Shown here piece after piece: positions 33,301 to 44,301 of a stretch of 64,000 nucleotides of DNA. This DNA comes from Pratylenchus scribneri (taxonomy: Eukaryota > Nematoda > Chromadorea > Rhabditida > Pratylenchidae), in the NCBI GenBank assembly GCA_030063045.1, contig JAQSEB010000045.1, positions 1 to 64,000 of the forward strand. The letters are read 5' to 3'. A program made the translations under genes and the position numbers. Numbering within the stretch: the first letter of the stretch is position 1; every line of letters begins with the position of its first letter. The notes under the pieces were generated by a model. The model was not told the DNA's origin. It saw only the letters and a list, made by a program, of their open reading frames with translations, and did no database searches.

Positions 33301-35130
33301 AAAAAATAATTGTATTAATTAGAGTATAAAATCTTTTTTGTCATAAATTTTATAAATTCTATTTTTGATTGTTTTTTATCAATTTTTATTTCTTTTCTGT
33401 ATTATGTTTTTTTTGCCTAAATAAAATGAGTCTTCGGCAATATTTCGTTTTAAGATATTTTTTTGCTTTAAAAAATGTGTTTTCGCCCAAGAACTGTGTT
33501 TTCTTTTTAAGAAAATGTCTTTTCGATTAAATTGCTATAATTCAAATAAAATTTTATGAAATATTTTTTTATATTTGTTAAACTAAAATAGCTGATAATT
33601 TTTTTTAAATTTATTGAAAAGAAATTTTTAAAATTTTTATTCACCCAAGCTTGAATACTGCAATTGTCTTCAATCAAATTTCCAGATTCAATATCGCATA
33701 TATCATAATCATGACCTTCATGTTTCTTATCTCGACTCATTAATGTGAATATTTTAATTTTATTTTGATTCAGATTCGAAGGCAACATGTCCAATGCAAG
33801 TGCCCAAAACCCTGCGAAATCGGCAAGTAGGGCACCCTTATTTTGAATACCAAGAAATTTCTGGTGAATTTGTTCATCATTTTCAAATTCTTTGATCTCA
33901 TATTGTTGAGAAGCAAAATTAAAAATGCTCAATTTTGTTGTCAGCGATGAATGTGATGGGTTTCCCAATTCAATAATGAAATCATTTTGATCAATGGAAA
34001 AACTTAAATAAGCTCAGTTGAATTTTAAAATACAAAAAGCAGAACCTTTGATCATAAAATGACAATGTCAAATTGATGGTATCAACATCAACATCGACAT
34101 AAATTCCATGCCAATTTTTACTTTGATTAGATGGGCAATTTTCCATCCATGTATTCTAGAAAGAAATAAAATGTACATAGAAATATTTCCAAAATTTTGT
34201 CAAAAATCAAAATAAATCAAGATTTAATTAAATAAATTCTAGAATTGAAATAAGAAAATTTCAATTTTTAAAGAAGACACTCCAGAATTTTTATTTTTTT
34301 AGCTACTTATATTATCTTATACAGATTTTTCAGGTTGACTGAGAAAAGATAACGGGTGAAACCCATGTGTCATTCGGTATTAGATAAGATAAAATCATCT
34401 AAGCATCTAGAGATTTCTGCCGTATCTCCAACTAATCCGCTATGGGGCAACCGTTCAAGTAAATTGAATCCCATGTGTCATTCGGTATATAATAGGGTGA
34501 TCTAAGCATCTAACAATAAGGATAGTTTATCTTCTGCCATATCCATATCGTAACCAACTGTTCATTTCTAAAAAAAATTGTTCACATATAACATAGAGTA
34601 CTTTTTTAATTAGTCACTATATAGATTAAGAACTTTAAATTCAATGACATTAAAATATTGAAAATCAGTTATGGTTTATAAACAATTTTATAATTTTTGA
34701 GTTATAAATTAAACATTAATTCTTTTATTTAATGAAAGTAAACCGTTTCCAAATTTTTAAGATGATAGCCAATTTCGGGCTCCATTCCATCAGGCAGTGC
34801 ATTAGGATCTAATTGACTTGGGTAGCAAAGGAGAAGTCTTGGATAAATTATTAAAATTTGAATAAAAATATAGAACAAACTGGCAATGTCCTGTTCCAAC
34901 AACGCGGAATTGAATTCGATAGGAGCCCGATGCCAAGTTGCCCATTGAGCCATAGCATTGCTTTAGGGTAGAAAATTCATATTTATTAACTGTACCATTT
35001 CCAGAGGGCAATGCAATGCTGGAAATTAAAAAAAAATATTAAATATTTTGAAAAATTTATTTTTGCATTACAGTTGATTGTTCAGCAGATTGAAGAGAAG
35101 CAAAATAATAAATAAATAGCTGCTGATCAT
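30375..35130 (-). CDS. Secreted multi-domain galectin-like protein, intact (777 aa)
   Basis: Fifteen minus-strand exons in full phase agreement: 35130-35072, 35018-34881, 34837-34744, 34155-34046, 34002-33645, 33295-33070, 32999-32938, 32708-32493, 32444-32394, 32176-31916, 31657-31448, 31400-31196, 31155-31076, 31034-30834, 30437-30375. The intron after 31448 uses a GC donor. An N-terminal signal peptide (MISSYLFIILLLFNLL) is followed by a family-specific region with the motif FAGFWALALDMLP (about residues 190-205). Then come about three galectin-like beta-sandwich repeats (roughly 254-438, 439-595, 596-777). The last ends in the galectin-typical I-H-G-D-I-L-M-L strand after NPFRVGMEFEMNI. 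The HxNPR and WxxE sugar-binding residues of classical galectins are not evident, so lectin activity is uncertain. Divergent from the damaged paralogue starting at 35867. Confidence 0.8.
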
Positions 35131-35866
35131 TTATTCTGAATAATTTTGAAATTGCCAAGAAAATATTAATAAACAAAATAATTAATATTTTTTCCTTAAA
35201 ATTGGATTTGGATGATTTAAATTTAATAGAAATTCAGTTTATAAAAATTGACGATTAATTATCAAATAAATAAATATATAGGTAAATGACAATCCCAGCA
35301 GAAAGTAGAAAAAACTAATTTTTAGTCACGACTTGAATACTAAAATAATTCTTTTTTCTCAATCTTATCTGGGTAGGAAAAATATAAAAATCAAAATCAA
35401 AAAATGGAGGAATTTTGGAATTCGAAAATATTAATTTTTAAATTATCAAAATTTTTAATGGGCTTAATCCAGAGTCTGTAATTATATTAATAAAAAAAAG
35501 TAATATTGACATCACTTTTTCATATAATTTTTCTCAGGCCATAAATGGAGATTCGTCCAAATTGTTGAATCATCCTTATAATAAATAAATATATTATTTT
35601 TCTTTTTCCACAAATTTTTCCTGCTCAATCATCATTTAATTCATTAAAAATAATTATTTTTGGGCAATTAATTCGTCCATCCAAAACCAATCATCATTTT
35701 ATAATTTTCATTTTAATTTTTTTTCCATCCATTTTACGATTCATCCATTATAGGGTTTACATCAACAGACCTCCAATTTTTCTGTTAATTAAATTAAAAA
35801 TATTAATTTAAATTAATATTTTTTTTTTCAATCAAAAATATAATAATAAATTTAGATTCCCATCAA
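35131..35866. promoter_or_regulatory. Shared intergenic region between divergent galectin genes
   Basis: 736 bp between the two start codons, strongly AT-rich, presumably holding both promoters. No convincing TATA pair or repeat was identified, so a true bidirectional promoter is inference from the head-to-head arrangement. Confidence 0.4.
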
Positions 35867-37854
35867 ATGATGGAAATCCCCAAATACTTATTATTCCCAT
35901 TCATCATCATTTTCTTCTTAATTCCGCCTCTTCACAATTGAGAGTAAGTTTTTAAAATTTTTTAACAATTTGTTTTTTCATTTTTTTAAAGGACAATTTT
36001 GACGGATGGAACCGAGAAGGCCAATGAGGGAATTGTTGTTGTCCACATTATGAATGGCACCCAACATCCGGAATTGTTTTTCACCCAAACTGTGCCCATC
36101 AAACACTATTCCAGCCAGGATCAATGCTATCTGCAACCTGGGAATCAAAAAATTTTGCCAATGGCATTAGTCTTTTTCCTGCCCCTGGAGGCTCTGAATG
36201 CTGGAACTGGGTAAATTTGAGAGATAAGAAAAAAAATATTCAAATTTTAATCAAATTTTTCCCAAATTTTTCCTGAATTTTTTGGAGATTTAATCAAATT
36301 TTATTCAAATTTCGGAAAAATTTTTAATCAAATTTTTCTCAAATTTTTGATGAATTTAGAAAATTTTAATCTAATTTTTCTCAAAATTTTTGTCGAATTT
36401 TAATCAAATTTTTCTCAAAATTCTTGGCCAAGTTTAATCAAATTTTTCTCAAAATTTTTGGCCAATTTTAATCAAAATTTTCCAATCTCTCATTTTAGCA
36501 TCATTTTCTGCTACAAGGGTCAATTGGATAAAAATGGAAATGCCGCACGTGGATTGGGCCCGGTAAAACAATTCCTTGTCAACAACATGGCAAGCAATGA
36601 GGTATCAAAAATGTGCGGCCCAAATATGCATGGATTCCAGCTGAAGGAGGCGGATAATGGCCGAAAATTGGTGATCACATTATCGACCACCAATATTCCG
36701 TAATTTATAAATAATTACTAAAATTAAATAAAATTTTTTCTCAAGTTTTGTGATTGACCGCAGCAAATTCCCGGATGGCATTTTGGTCCTTAAATTGACC
36801 CACTGGAATAGTTTGGTCAGCCATTTGGCCACAAATATCGGTCGAAATTAATTTTTTAATTTTCTGATACTTTTTTTCCCTTTTTATGCATTGATAAATG
36901 GAACCGCCATTTTGTGAACATTCCAATGGATCGGGCCTTGCGAAATGCCTTTTTCCAAAATGTTCATTTGGGGGCCACTTTGCAAAAATATTTTGGCCTT
37001 TGGTCATTGGGTGTGGACATGCTGCCTGCTTCGGAATATTTCACCGCCGATGATCAATTTGAAATTTTCGTCAATCGCTCAATTTGCAGCGAAATTGCCG
37101 CTATGGTATTTTTTCCATTTAATGGAAATATTTTCTATTTGTAAAGTTCAAATTGGCCTCCGATCCAGTGCATTCGGACTTTGACGGTCCAAAGAAACTT
37201 GAACCATTGGGAAGCAATGTGACCTCAAACAAAACATTGGAAATCCCAAATGGCTCGGATATGATTGTGCGCGGCAAAGTTAGCACCAATGCTGACAATT
37301 TCCTTTTCCAAATTCGAACTACTGGAATTGGAGGTTTTTAGATAAATTTTTAATTGAATTATTATATATTTTTCTCCATAGGTATGCTCGCATTCCGATT
37401 GAATTTTTCCTTCAAGGACAAAACTATTTCAATGGAAAAATTCGATGTAAAATATGGTTAAATAATATTATAAATTTATTGGAAATTTTAAGGGAAAATG
37501 GAAGCAAGTGGGCAAATCAGCCGAAAATAAACTCATCGGAGGTCAACAATTTCGGATGAAGGCAATTTATGAAAATTTTGAGCTGAAAGTTAGCATTAAT
37601 TGCGGCCAATTTGAAACATTTTCATTTGAAATGACGGCAGAGGAAATGGGAAAATTAATGACAGATGGCATTGGCTTCAATTTTGGCGTAAATTTGAAAA
37701 AATAATAAAAATAGCTATTGAATTTAACTGTGCTATGTCATCTCCAACATATACAAAAAAATTATTTAAAATATGAAAAATAAATAAAAAAAATGTTTAT
37801 AAAATAAAATCTCAAAATTTTTGAAGAAACAAAAATATATTAAAGAAAAAGAAA

Positions 37855-38211
37855 ATTTTGGAAAAAGAAAAACACAATGTTTGGAAAAGTGAAAAATACA
37901 AAATGTTTGGATTAATAAAAACATTTAAATATTTTAAAAACAAAAACACAAAATGTTTGAAAGAATTGAAACAGAAAATATTTGGAATAACAAAAACATA
38001 AAATGTTTGGGAGAAACAAAAACACAAAATGTTTGAAAGAATAGAAACAGAAAATATTTGGAATAACAAAAACATAAAATGTTTGGGAGAAACAAAAACA
38101 CAAAATGTTTGAAAGAATAGAAACAGAAAATATTTGGAATAACAAAAACATAAAATGTTTGGAATAACATAAACACAAAATGTTTGGAATAACAAAAACA
38201 CAAAATGTTTT
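37855..38211. repeat. Minisatellite, left part, host of the retrotransposon
   Basis: Tandem units of the TGTTTGGAATAACAAAAACA type, partly in a higher-order alternation of TGTTTGGGAGAAAC, TGTTTGAAAGAATAG and TATTTGGAATAAC units. The array is cut at 38211 by the LTR element and resumes at 46184 with GGGGCAACAAAAACACAAAA units. Confidence 0.85.
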
Positions 38212-38477
38212 TGTGGAATTCAATGATGAACTTTGAACTATAGGACTATTCTCGATTCATTCCATTCCCCGCCCACTTTGTACCCTTATTTAATGATGAC
38301 CATTCCCCCACATAACCCTCATTCCTTTTACTCATTTATAATTTGCTCTCAAACCAATTGCTCTCTTATCAACTATATTTGCTGCTAAATAAATTTGGTC
38401 TTTATTCATTTGGAAATATTCAAAGAGTTTATTGGGGAATAATTTGGATTGGATATAATTAATTGTGGGACACAACA
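38212..38477 (+). repeat. 5' LTR (266 bp)
   Basis: Begins TG and ends CA; identical by eye to the 3' LTR. Contains a probable polyadenylation signal (AAATAAATTTGG region). Followed by 2 nt and the primer-binding site. Confidence 0.95.
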
Positions 38478-38479
38478 TT

Positions 38480-38493
38480 TGGTGCCACGACCC
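38480..38493 (+). promoter_or_regulatory. Primer-binding site
   Basis: TGGTGCCACGACCC starting 2 nt after the 5' LTR; TGG at its 5' end is the complement of a tRNA CCA tail. Which tRNA was not determined. Confidence 0.75.
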
Positions 38494-38574
38494 TTTTCCC
38501 AAAAGAGGAAAAGTGAATAACCAATAAACTTTTAAACCGAAGAAAGCCTTTGCTTCTTCGAGATTTTCCGCTGA

Positions 38575-38695
38575 AATCCAGGTCAAGCTTTGTGCTTCCT
38601 CCGTGCTTAGTGCAAAACAGGTCAAGCTTTGTGCTTCCTCCGTTGCTTAGTGCATTCCGTGAAAGGTAAAGCTAAGTGCTTCCTCCGTTTCAGAT
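38575..38695 (+). repeat. Triplicated leader motif of the retroelement
   Basis: The motif AAGCTTTGTGCTTCCTCCGT with GCTTAGTGCA following occurs twice in full (near 38584 and 38622) and once degenerate (near 38670) in the untranslated leader between the primer-binding site and the ORF. Possibly a packaging or translation element; inference only. Confidence 0.6.
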
Positions 38696-38736
38696 ACTGC
38701 TATCCGCATCACCGACTTCAATAAATTATACCAATT

Positions 38737-41700
38737 TTGAAAAATAAAATTGTGAAAATGCCTGGAAAAGAGAATTCTAACTCCAACATGAATGGAAGTG
38801 ATTTCGCCTCAAGCAAATTTTCTGCTGATGAATCCAAAAATTGGAATACCCTCCTAATTCAATTACGTACTTTTGAGGCAACCGTCTGCCGTACCATTAG
38901 AGGATTGGAGGAGAAAATAGCTAAAGTAGATGCAAATAATTCCCCCAAACAAGGGGTGATCCTAGAAGGGAAATTTTTCCCAACGGTTCTAGAGGGAAAA
39001 TTGGATATTTTGGAAGATATGTTTAAACAATTGGACAAAGACATGGATGAAAGAATGACATTCATTGAATCGGATTTGGATATAACTCGAGGGAAAGTGG
39101 ATGACTCGGAAAGGGAAATTCAAGAAATTAAAAGGGAATTAGATGAAGTTTTGCCATTGGATATGGCTGTGCGTTTACTCGAATCGGATGTTGTAGAAGC
39201 CCAAAAAATGATTCGAATTATGGGCGAATCCCTCGAAAATATTGAGGAGGATACAAAGGAACATAAAACGCGAATTGAGGCTTTGGAAAATGGAAATTCG
39301 CCTAATAATGGATTTATATGGAATGGCCATAGCCAATTTGACCCGAATGAAAGTGAACATTCGGAGGACGATGAAATCCATTCAAATCACACATATGCTG
39401 AAATTGAAAATGGAAATAATGCTGAAATAGAAAATGGAAATAATGCTGAAATTGGAAATGGAAATCATGAAAATAATGAGTGTGAAATTATGGTAATGGA
39501 TCCATTCATGAATAATGGAACCCAAATTGGCACTTTTGATGGGAATCCAGCCGTTTCTTTCAGCGTTTGGATTCAGCGCTTCAAAGATGTCCTGGGCCTC
39601 ATGACCAACCCTCTGACGGAGGAGCAGAAACTCAACCGACTCAAAATCTGTTTAGTGGGTCGTGCTCGCGCTGAATTCGATAAGCTGAATCCAATCCCGG
39701 CTAATCTAAATAATGCAATTGAACGCCTTCGGGCTATTTTTGAAAATGCGAATACTAAAACTATCGCAAAACAATCCCTGTCAATAATAAAGCAGGCGCC
39801 CGGGGAAAAAGTCTTCTCATTCGCCAACCGACTCAATGATGCCATCCGAATCGTGATGGCCAATGAGGCAGAAGACGCAATACAAAATAGATTGCTGGAT
39901 GAATTTCTAGACCGACTGGTTCCGGATTTACAGTTCGAGGTGAAAGGAGCTCGCCCAAATAATTTTACAAATGCCTTCGAACTTGCCCAGCATTTTGAGC
40001 TCTTGCTGGAGGGAAAACGCCAAAACCAAGGGGTTTCGGTCGCGGATTTGGCAAATAAAGTGGAAGCAATGGCATTACAAAGCCAACCCAGCTCTGATCG
40101 TCGGCTTTGTTACTATTGCCATCGCCCTGGACATTTCATAAGGGACTGTGAAAAAAGGAAAAGAAATAGCGGAACCAGTTCCCGTAATTATTCACGCGAT
40201 TACAGGCGCCCATCCCGAGATTACCAAAATTCTCGAGACCACTCTCGAAACCGAAATTACTCTCGAGATCGAAATTACCGGGATGGACGCCATGAAAACC
40301 GTTCCCCCTATAGAAGAAATTATGGGGGCGAAAGAAGGTCATTCCAAAGTCGAAGCCCAAGCCAAAATCGGCGAAATTCATTCCAGAATCAGGATCAAGG
40401 ACGAAATAATCGAAGTGAAAATTATAGGTCGCCAACTCCTAAAGTAACCTTTAGAGAGGGATCTGCTCCAGTTAGAGTAGCCAGTCCATATCTTTTGGCT
40501 GTGATTTCGCTAATGGCAATCTTCTCACCCATTTTAAGCGCATCAGCTGGAACAAATCCTATGATTTGTCTCCCTGATTCTCCCTCAAGCCTATGGAAAT
40601 TGCCTAATGAGCCAATTTGTCCTGGATGGCAAGCGATGGAAAGTCCTATTGAAATGCCGCTAAATATTTATAGACCGAATACATTACAATACAAGACAGC
40701 CACTACAGTGTGTAAATGCATTAAATCTATTATTAATCGCCGCAGAGGCTTATTGGGGAAGAAAATTGAGGAAATAAAGACTGAAATTGTACCAGTTCCC
40801 ACCTCTTCTTGCCTTCGAATGCGCGATATGAATCATTCCCCAGCCGGTGAAATGCTTTCGAATGGCACATTCAAATACACAGAAAATTCCCTAGAAGTAG
40901 GATGGTACCCCTGGCCATGGGTCTTCTGGGAGGAAACGCCAGTTTTGAATTGTTATACTTTTGAAACGGTTGTCTTTACCCGATATGGTTTTAGCGGAAT
41001 AAATACGCCTATCGGAGCTTGTCCAAATTGTGAATATAAATCAGGTTCATGTCGCTGTGACCAGGGAAGCTTGATATGGACCCCTGAGAAATCTCAACAG
41101 TGTTCTTACATCCACGTTGCGAAATGGCAGGGCGAATTTTCAACAAATGTTTGGATATCCTCAACTAATGATTTTGCACTAACATTCGAAAATCAGACAG
41201 AAAAAGAGGATTGTGAAAATAAGAAATTTATAATTTCCGATCAAACATTTGCCATCCCAACATTTGAATATAAAGAAATGTTGGAGAAAAGGGATAAAGC
41301 AAAACGTGAAAATGGAAGGGTAAAAAGGGAATTGGAGAAAATAAAAGAAAATACTATACAAGAAACATTGGATACAACAAAATCCACTGGGAATTCAGTC
41401 GTTGGGTTAATTTATTCATCGCAACTTGCTGCACAACTGACCGCACTCAGTGCGCGAGTCACCCAAACAACGAATCGGCTTTTCTCTGAGGCAATTAAGC
41501 AAGTGTGCAGTAGTCTCCAATCAATAAGCGACCAAACCCAAACCCTTTCGATTGCTAATCCCACACTTTTAGCCCGTTATTTCTTGAACAATCAGCTTAT
41601 AACAGCTAGACTAGTAACGGAAAGGACACTGGAAATCAAGCCTTGTTTCGCGGTCAATTCTCAGGACATTCACTTTGATTATAAGGCCAATTACTGCTTC

Positions 41701-44301
41701 AATCGTCTGCCAATTTCTTTCCTATTGTATGGATCTGTCCGTCATGGATACCTTGACCCCAATACCCTCATAATATACCCTGAGGCGAAGGAAATAAATT
41801 GTGATTCGGGGAGATGGATTTACATCGAAAATCAGGGGAAAATCACACAATATGACCAGATTAATGGGGATGTGAAGGAAATTCCCAATGAATCTTTGCA
41901 TCAATTGCAAAAGTACGGGAAAATAGACTTCCCCGAATTCAAATTCACCACTTTCAAAAATAAGGTCATGGCAAATCTCTCGGAATTATATTCTCCGGAG
42001 CATTTCGAGGAAACACTCTCGGCAGCTGAAATAAATTGGGAAATAATCCGCCTAACTAAGCCAGAGGCTGCTTGGCGAGACTCAGGGAAAAGCGAAGTTT
42101 TTGCGGGAAAAATAGTCTCCAGCGGCCTTTTCTCCTTTCTAAAGGGAGGCATGCCATCCCCCAATCAAATTTGGGTATTCATCGTGTGCGTATATGTAAC
42201 CCTCGAGGCAGTGGCTCAATTTTTGCTCCCCCCATTTTTAGCAAAATTTGTCCAATATCTTAGCCTAGGGCGATCGCTCGTCAAAATCTTCCACGGAGTT
42301 CAAAATTATAGAGCCCGCAGGAAAGAAAGGCGAAGAACAAATCGACAGCAAATTGAAGCAGATAGCCAAAGAAATGCCCTCCCATTGGTTGAAAGATGGC
42401 GAAATGAAGAATTGGCGGAAATAGCTGTAGCCAAACAAATTTTGGCGGCAATAGCTGTAGCCAACCAAATTTATATTTGTGATAATAATTTGAGAATTGA
42501 AGGGAAAATTAATAATAAAAGGGCCTTATTTTTATTGGATACAGGTGCCCATATTTCATTGTGTGGAATTAAAGCTGCTCAAAAATTTGGCTTTAAAAGT
42601 GCCCAAAACCCAGAAATTCCTGGCGTTATTGGTGTTGGCAATGATGTAGTCCGCGCTGTCGGCCAATGTGAAGTTGAAATCGAAATAGCCGACTGCATTG
42701 TGAATTCGCCAATACTTTTGGTTGAAAATGAATTGGATAAAGATTATGATTTCATTATTGGTCGAAAAACATTGAAATCTTTGCCATTATATTTAGATTT
42801 GGAAACCGGCCAATTAATAAAAAAGTCTAATATGAAAGTTTTAACGGCCGAGCCGGACACCGAATCCAATTCGAAATTTGAAAATTGTATAAATGAATTG
42901 GGCGAAATTAAAACTGATTTGAAAAATCCCAACGAATTGGAGGCCCTTAAAATTTGTTTAAATGAAAATATAAAAGCATTTTCCAGGCATGAATATGATT
43001 TAGGTCGTTGTAAAATAATGGCACCGCCACTGATCACCACCACCGAAGTTCCGATTACTTCGAGACCATATCGTGTGCCTGAGAAATTTCAAGAGAAATT
43101 GGATAAAAATATTGAAGAAATGGAAAAAGTCGGTGTCCTCAAAAAGTCGAATACTCCTTGGGTTAGTCCAATCGTTGTGGTTGAGAAATCGAATGGTGAA
43201 ATTCGCCCATGTGTGGATTTCAAGGCTTTAAATGCCATTACCATACCCGATCCATATCCCATCCCTCGAATGGAGAAAGTTTTACACCGAGTTTCAGGAT
43301 GGAAATTTTACAGCAGTGTCGATTTGGCTTCCGGATTCTGGCAAATCCCGCTGGACAATCAAACGTCCTACAAATGCGGAGTAATCACAGAAAAGGGAGT
43401 ATTTGAAATGAACACACTTCCATTTGGCTTACGCAATGCGCCGTCCATCTTTCAGCGCACGATGGACGAAGTGCTAAAAGGCGTAAATTCAATCACAATT
43501 TACATTGACGATATTTTAATACACACAGCCACTTTTGAAGAGCACCTGGAAACATTGGCCATGGTTTTCCAGAGAATGCAGCAATTTAATTTAAAATTGA
43601 AATTTCGAAAGTGTGAATTTTGTAAAAAGTCAATAACCTACTTAGGCCATAGGTTAAGTGAAAAAGGCTATGAGCCGTCAATATCAAACCTGGAAAGCAT
43701 TCTTAGCTTCCCAGCGCCAAATAATTGCAAGGAAGTGAAGCGCTTTTTGAGAATGGCTGGTTTCTTTAGAAAATTTATACCTTCCTTTGCGTCTAAAGCC
43801 GCCCCGCTAAACCAACTTTTAAGAGGCCGCGAAGCGGAGAAAAATTTTAATTGGGGTGAAATGGAAAATAAAGCATTTGAGGAATTGAAATTATCCTTAA
43901 CCAAATCCCCTTGCCTAAGGGCGCCTAATTTAAAGAAGCCTTTTCACCTCTACACTGATGCTTCCAAAGTAGCTTACGCGGCTGCTTTGATGCAAGCAGA
44001 TGAGCAGGGGCAATTATTCGCTGTGGCTTACTGTAGCAAAACACTTAATGGGGCTGAATCAAAATACCCGCCAACGCATGGCGAATTGGCTGCCATTGTG
44101 CATGCGCTACTCATATTTAAACCACTCATTTATGGGTGTGAAATCATTATTCATACTGATCACCGACCCCTAATTTTCCTCATGACAAAAGCGAATACCA
44201 ACGCAAAGCTTAACCGTTGGCTTCTTCTTATTCAAGACATTAATCCAAAAATTTTATATATTGAGGGAAAAAGCAACGTAGTAGCTGACGCGCTTTCCTG
44301 A
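38737..44301 (+). CDS. Retrotransposon polyprotein: Gag, env-like segment, PR, RT, RNase H (1854 codons)
   Basis: One uninterrupted frame. Residues about 25-190 are coiled coil. At about 221-245 there is a small NNAEIENGN repeat. At about 270-440 there is a Ty3/gypsy-type capsid (FSVWIQRFKDVL). A CCHC knuckle (CYYCHRPGHFIRDC) starts at 458. An Arg/Ser-rich stretch covers 475-555. At about 585-605 there is a signal-like hydrophobic segment, then a Cys-rich region with N-glycosylation sequons, a dibasic RVKR site at 861-864 followed by a helical heptad region, and a membrane segment at about 1144-1172 with a basic tail. This block looks like a viral envelope glycoprotein of unassigned type. Then come aspartic protease (LLDTGAHISL, about 1265), RT (YIDD at 1589), and RNase H (TDAS about 1740, TDHRPL). 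It ends at TGA where the frame would continue VKIPE. Confidence 0.9.
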   Translation: MKNKIVKMPGKENSNSNMNGSDFASSKFSADESKNWNTLLIQLRTFEATVCRTIRGLEEKIAKVDANNSPKQGVILEGKFFPTVLEGKLDILEDMFKQLDKDMDERMTFIESDLDITRGKVDDSEREIQEIKRELDEVLPLDMAVRLLESDVVEAQKMIRIMGESLENIEEDTKEHKTRIEALENGNSPNNGFIWNGHSQFDPNESEHSEDDEIHSNHTYAEIENGNNAEIENGNNAEIGNGNHENNECEIMVMDPFMNNGTQIGTFDGNPAVSFSVWIQRFKDVLGLMTNPLTEEQKLNRLKICLVGRARAEFDKLNPIPANLNNAIERLRAIFENANTKTIAKQSLSIIKQAPGEKVFSFANRLNDAIRIVMANEAEDAIQNRLLDEFLDRLVPDLQFEVKGARPNNFTNAFELAQHFELLLEGKRQNQGVSVADLANKVEAMALQSQPSSDRRLCYYCHRPGHFIRDCEKRKRNSGTSSRNYSRDYRRPSRDYQNSRDHSRNRNYSRDRNYRDGRHENRSPYRRNYGGERRSFQSRSPSQNRRNSFQNQDQGRNNRSENYRSPTPKVTFREGSAPVRVASPYLLAVISLMAIFSPILSASAGTNPMICLPDSPSSLWKLPNEPICPGWQAMESPIEMPLNIYRPNTLQYKTATTVCKCIKSIINRRRGLLGKKIEEIKTEIVPVPTSSCLRMRDMNHSPAGEMLSNGTFKYTENSLEVGWYPWPWVFWEETPVLNCYTFETVVFTRYGFSGINTPIGACPNCEYKSGSCRCDQGSLIWTPEKSQQCSYIHVAKWQGEFSTNVWISSTNDFALTFENQTEKEDCENKKFIISDQTFAIPTFEYKEMLEKRDKAKRENGRVKRELEKIKENTIQETLDTTKSTGNSVVGLIYSSQLAAQLTALSARVTQTTNRLFSEAIKQVCSSLQSISDQTQTLSIANPTLLARYFLNNQLITARLVTERTLEIKPCFAVNSQDIHFDYKANYCFNRLPISFLLYGSVRHGYLDPNTLIIYPEAKEINCDSGRWIYIENQGKITQYDQINGDVKEIPNESLHQLQKYGKIDFPEFKFTTFKNKVMANLSELYSPEHFEETLSAAEINWEIIRLTKPEAAWRDSGKSEVFAGKIVSSGLFSFLKGGMPSPNQIWVFIVCVYVTLEAVAQFLLPPFLAKFVQYLSLGRSLVKIFHGVQNYRARRKERRRTNRQQIEADSQRNALPLVERWRNEELAEIAVAKQILAAIAVANQIYICDNNLRIEGKINNKRALFLLDTGAHISLCGIKAAQKFGFKSAQNPEIPGVIGVGNDVVRAVGQCEVEIEIADCIVNSPILLVENELDKDYDFIIGRKTLKSLPLYLDLETGQLIKKSNMKVLTAEPDTESNSKFENCINELGEIKTDLKNPNELEALKICLNENIKAFSRHEYDLGRCKIMAPPLITTTEVPITSRPYRVPEKFQEKLDKNIEEMEKVGVLKKSNTPWVSPIVVVEKSNGEIRPCVDFKALNAITIPDPYPIPRMEKVLHRVSGWKFYSSVDLASGFWQIPLDNQTSYKCGVITEKGVFEMNTLPFGLRNAPSIFQRTMDEVLKGVNSITIYIDDILIHTATFEEHLETLAMVFQRMQQFNLKLKFRKCEFCKKSITYLGHRLSEKGYEPSISNLESILSFPAPNNCKEVKRFLRMAGFFRKFIPSFASKAAPLNQLLRGREAEKNFNWGEMENKAFEELKLSLTKSPCLRAPNLKKPFHLYTDASKVAYAAALMQADEQGQLFAVAYCSKTLNGAESKYPPTHGELAAIVHALLIFKPLIYGCEIIIHTDHRPLIFLMTKANTNAKLNRWLLLIQDINPKILYIEGKSNVVADALS

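Noticed and set aside
40136..40447. 99-codon frames on both strands over the Gag Arg-rich region
   Set aside because: Shadows of the repetitive RDY/RNYSRD coding sequence.
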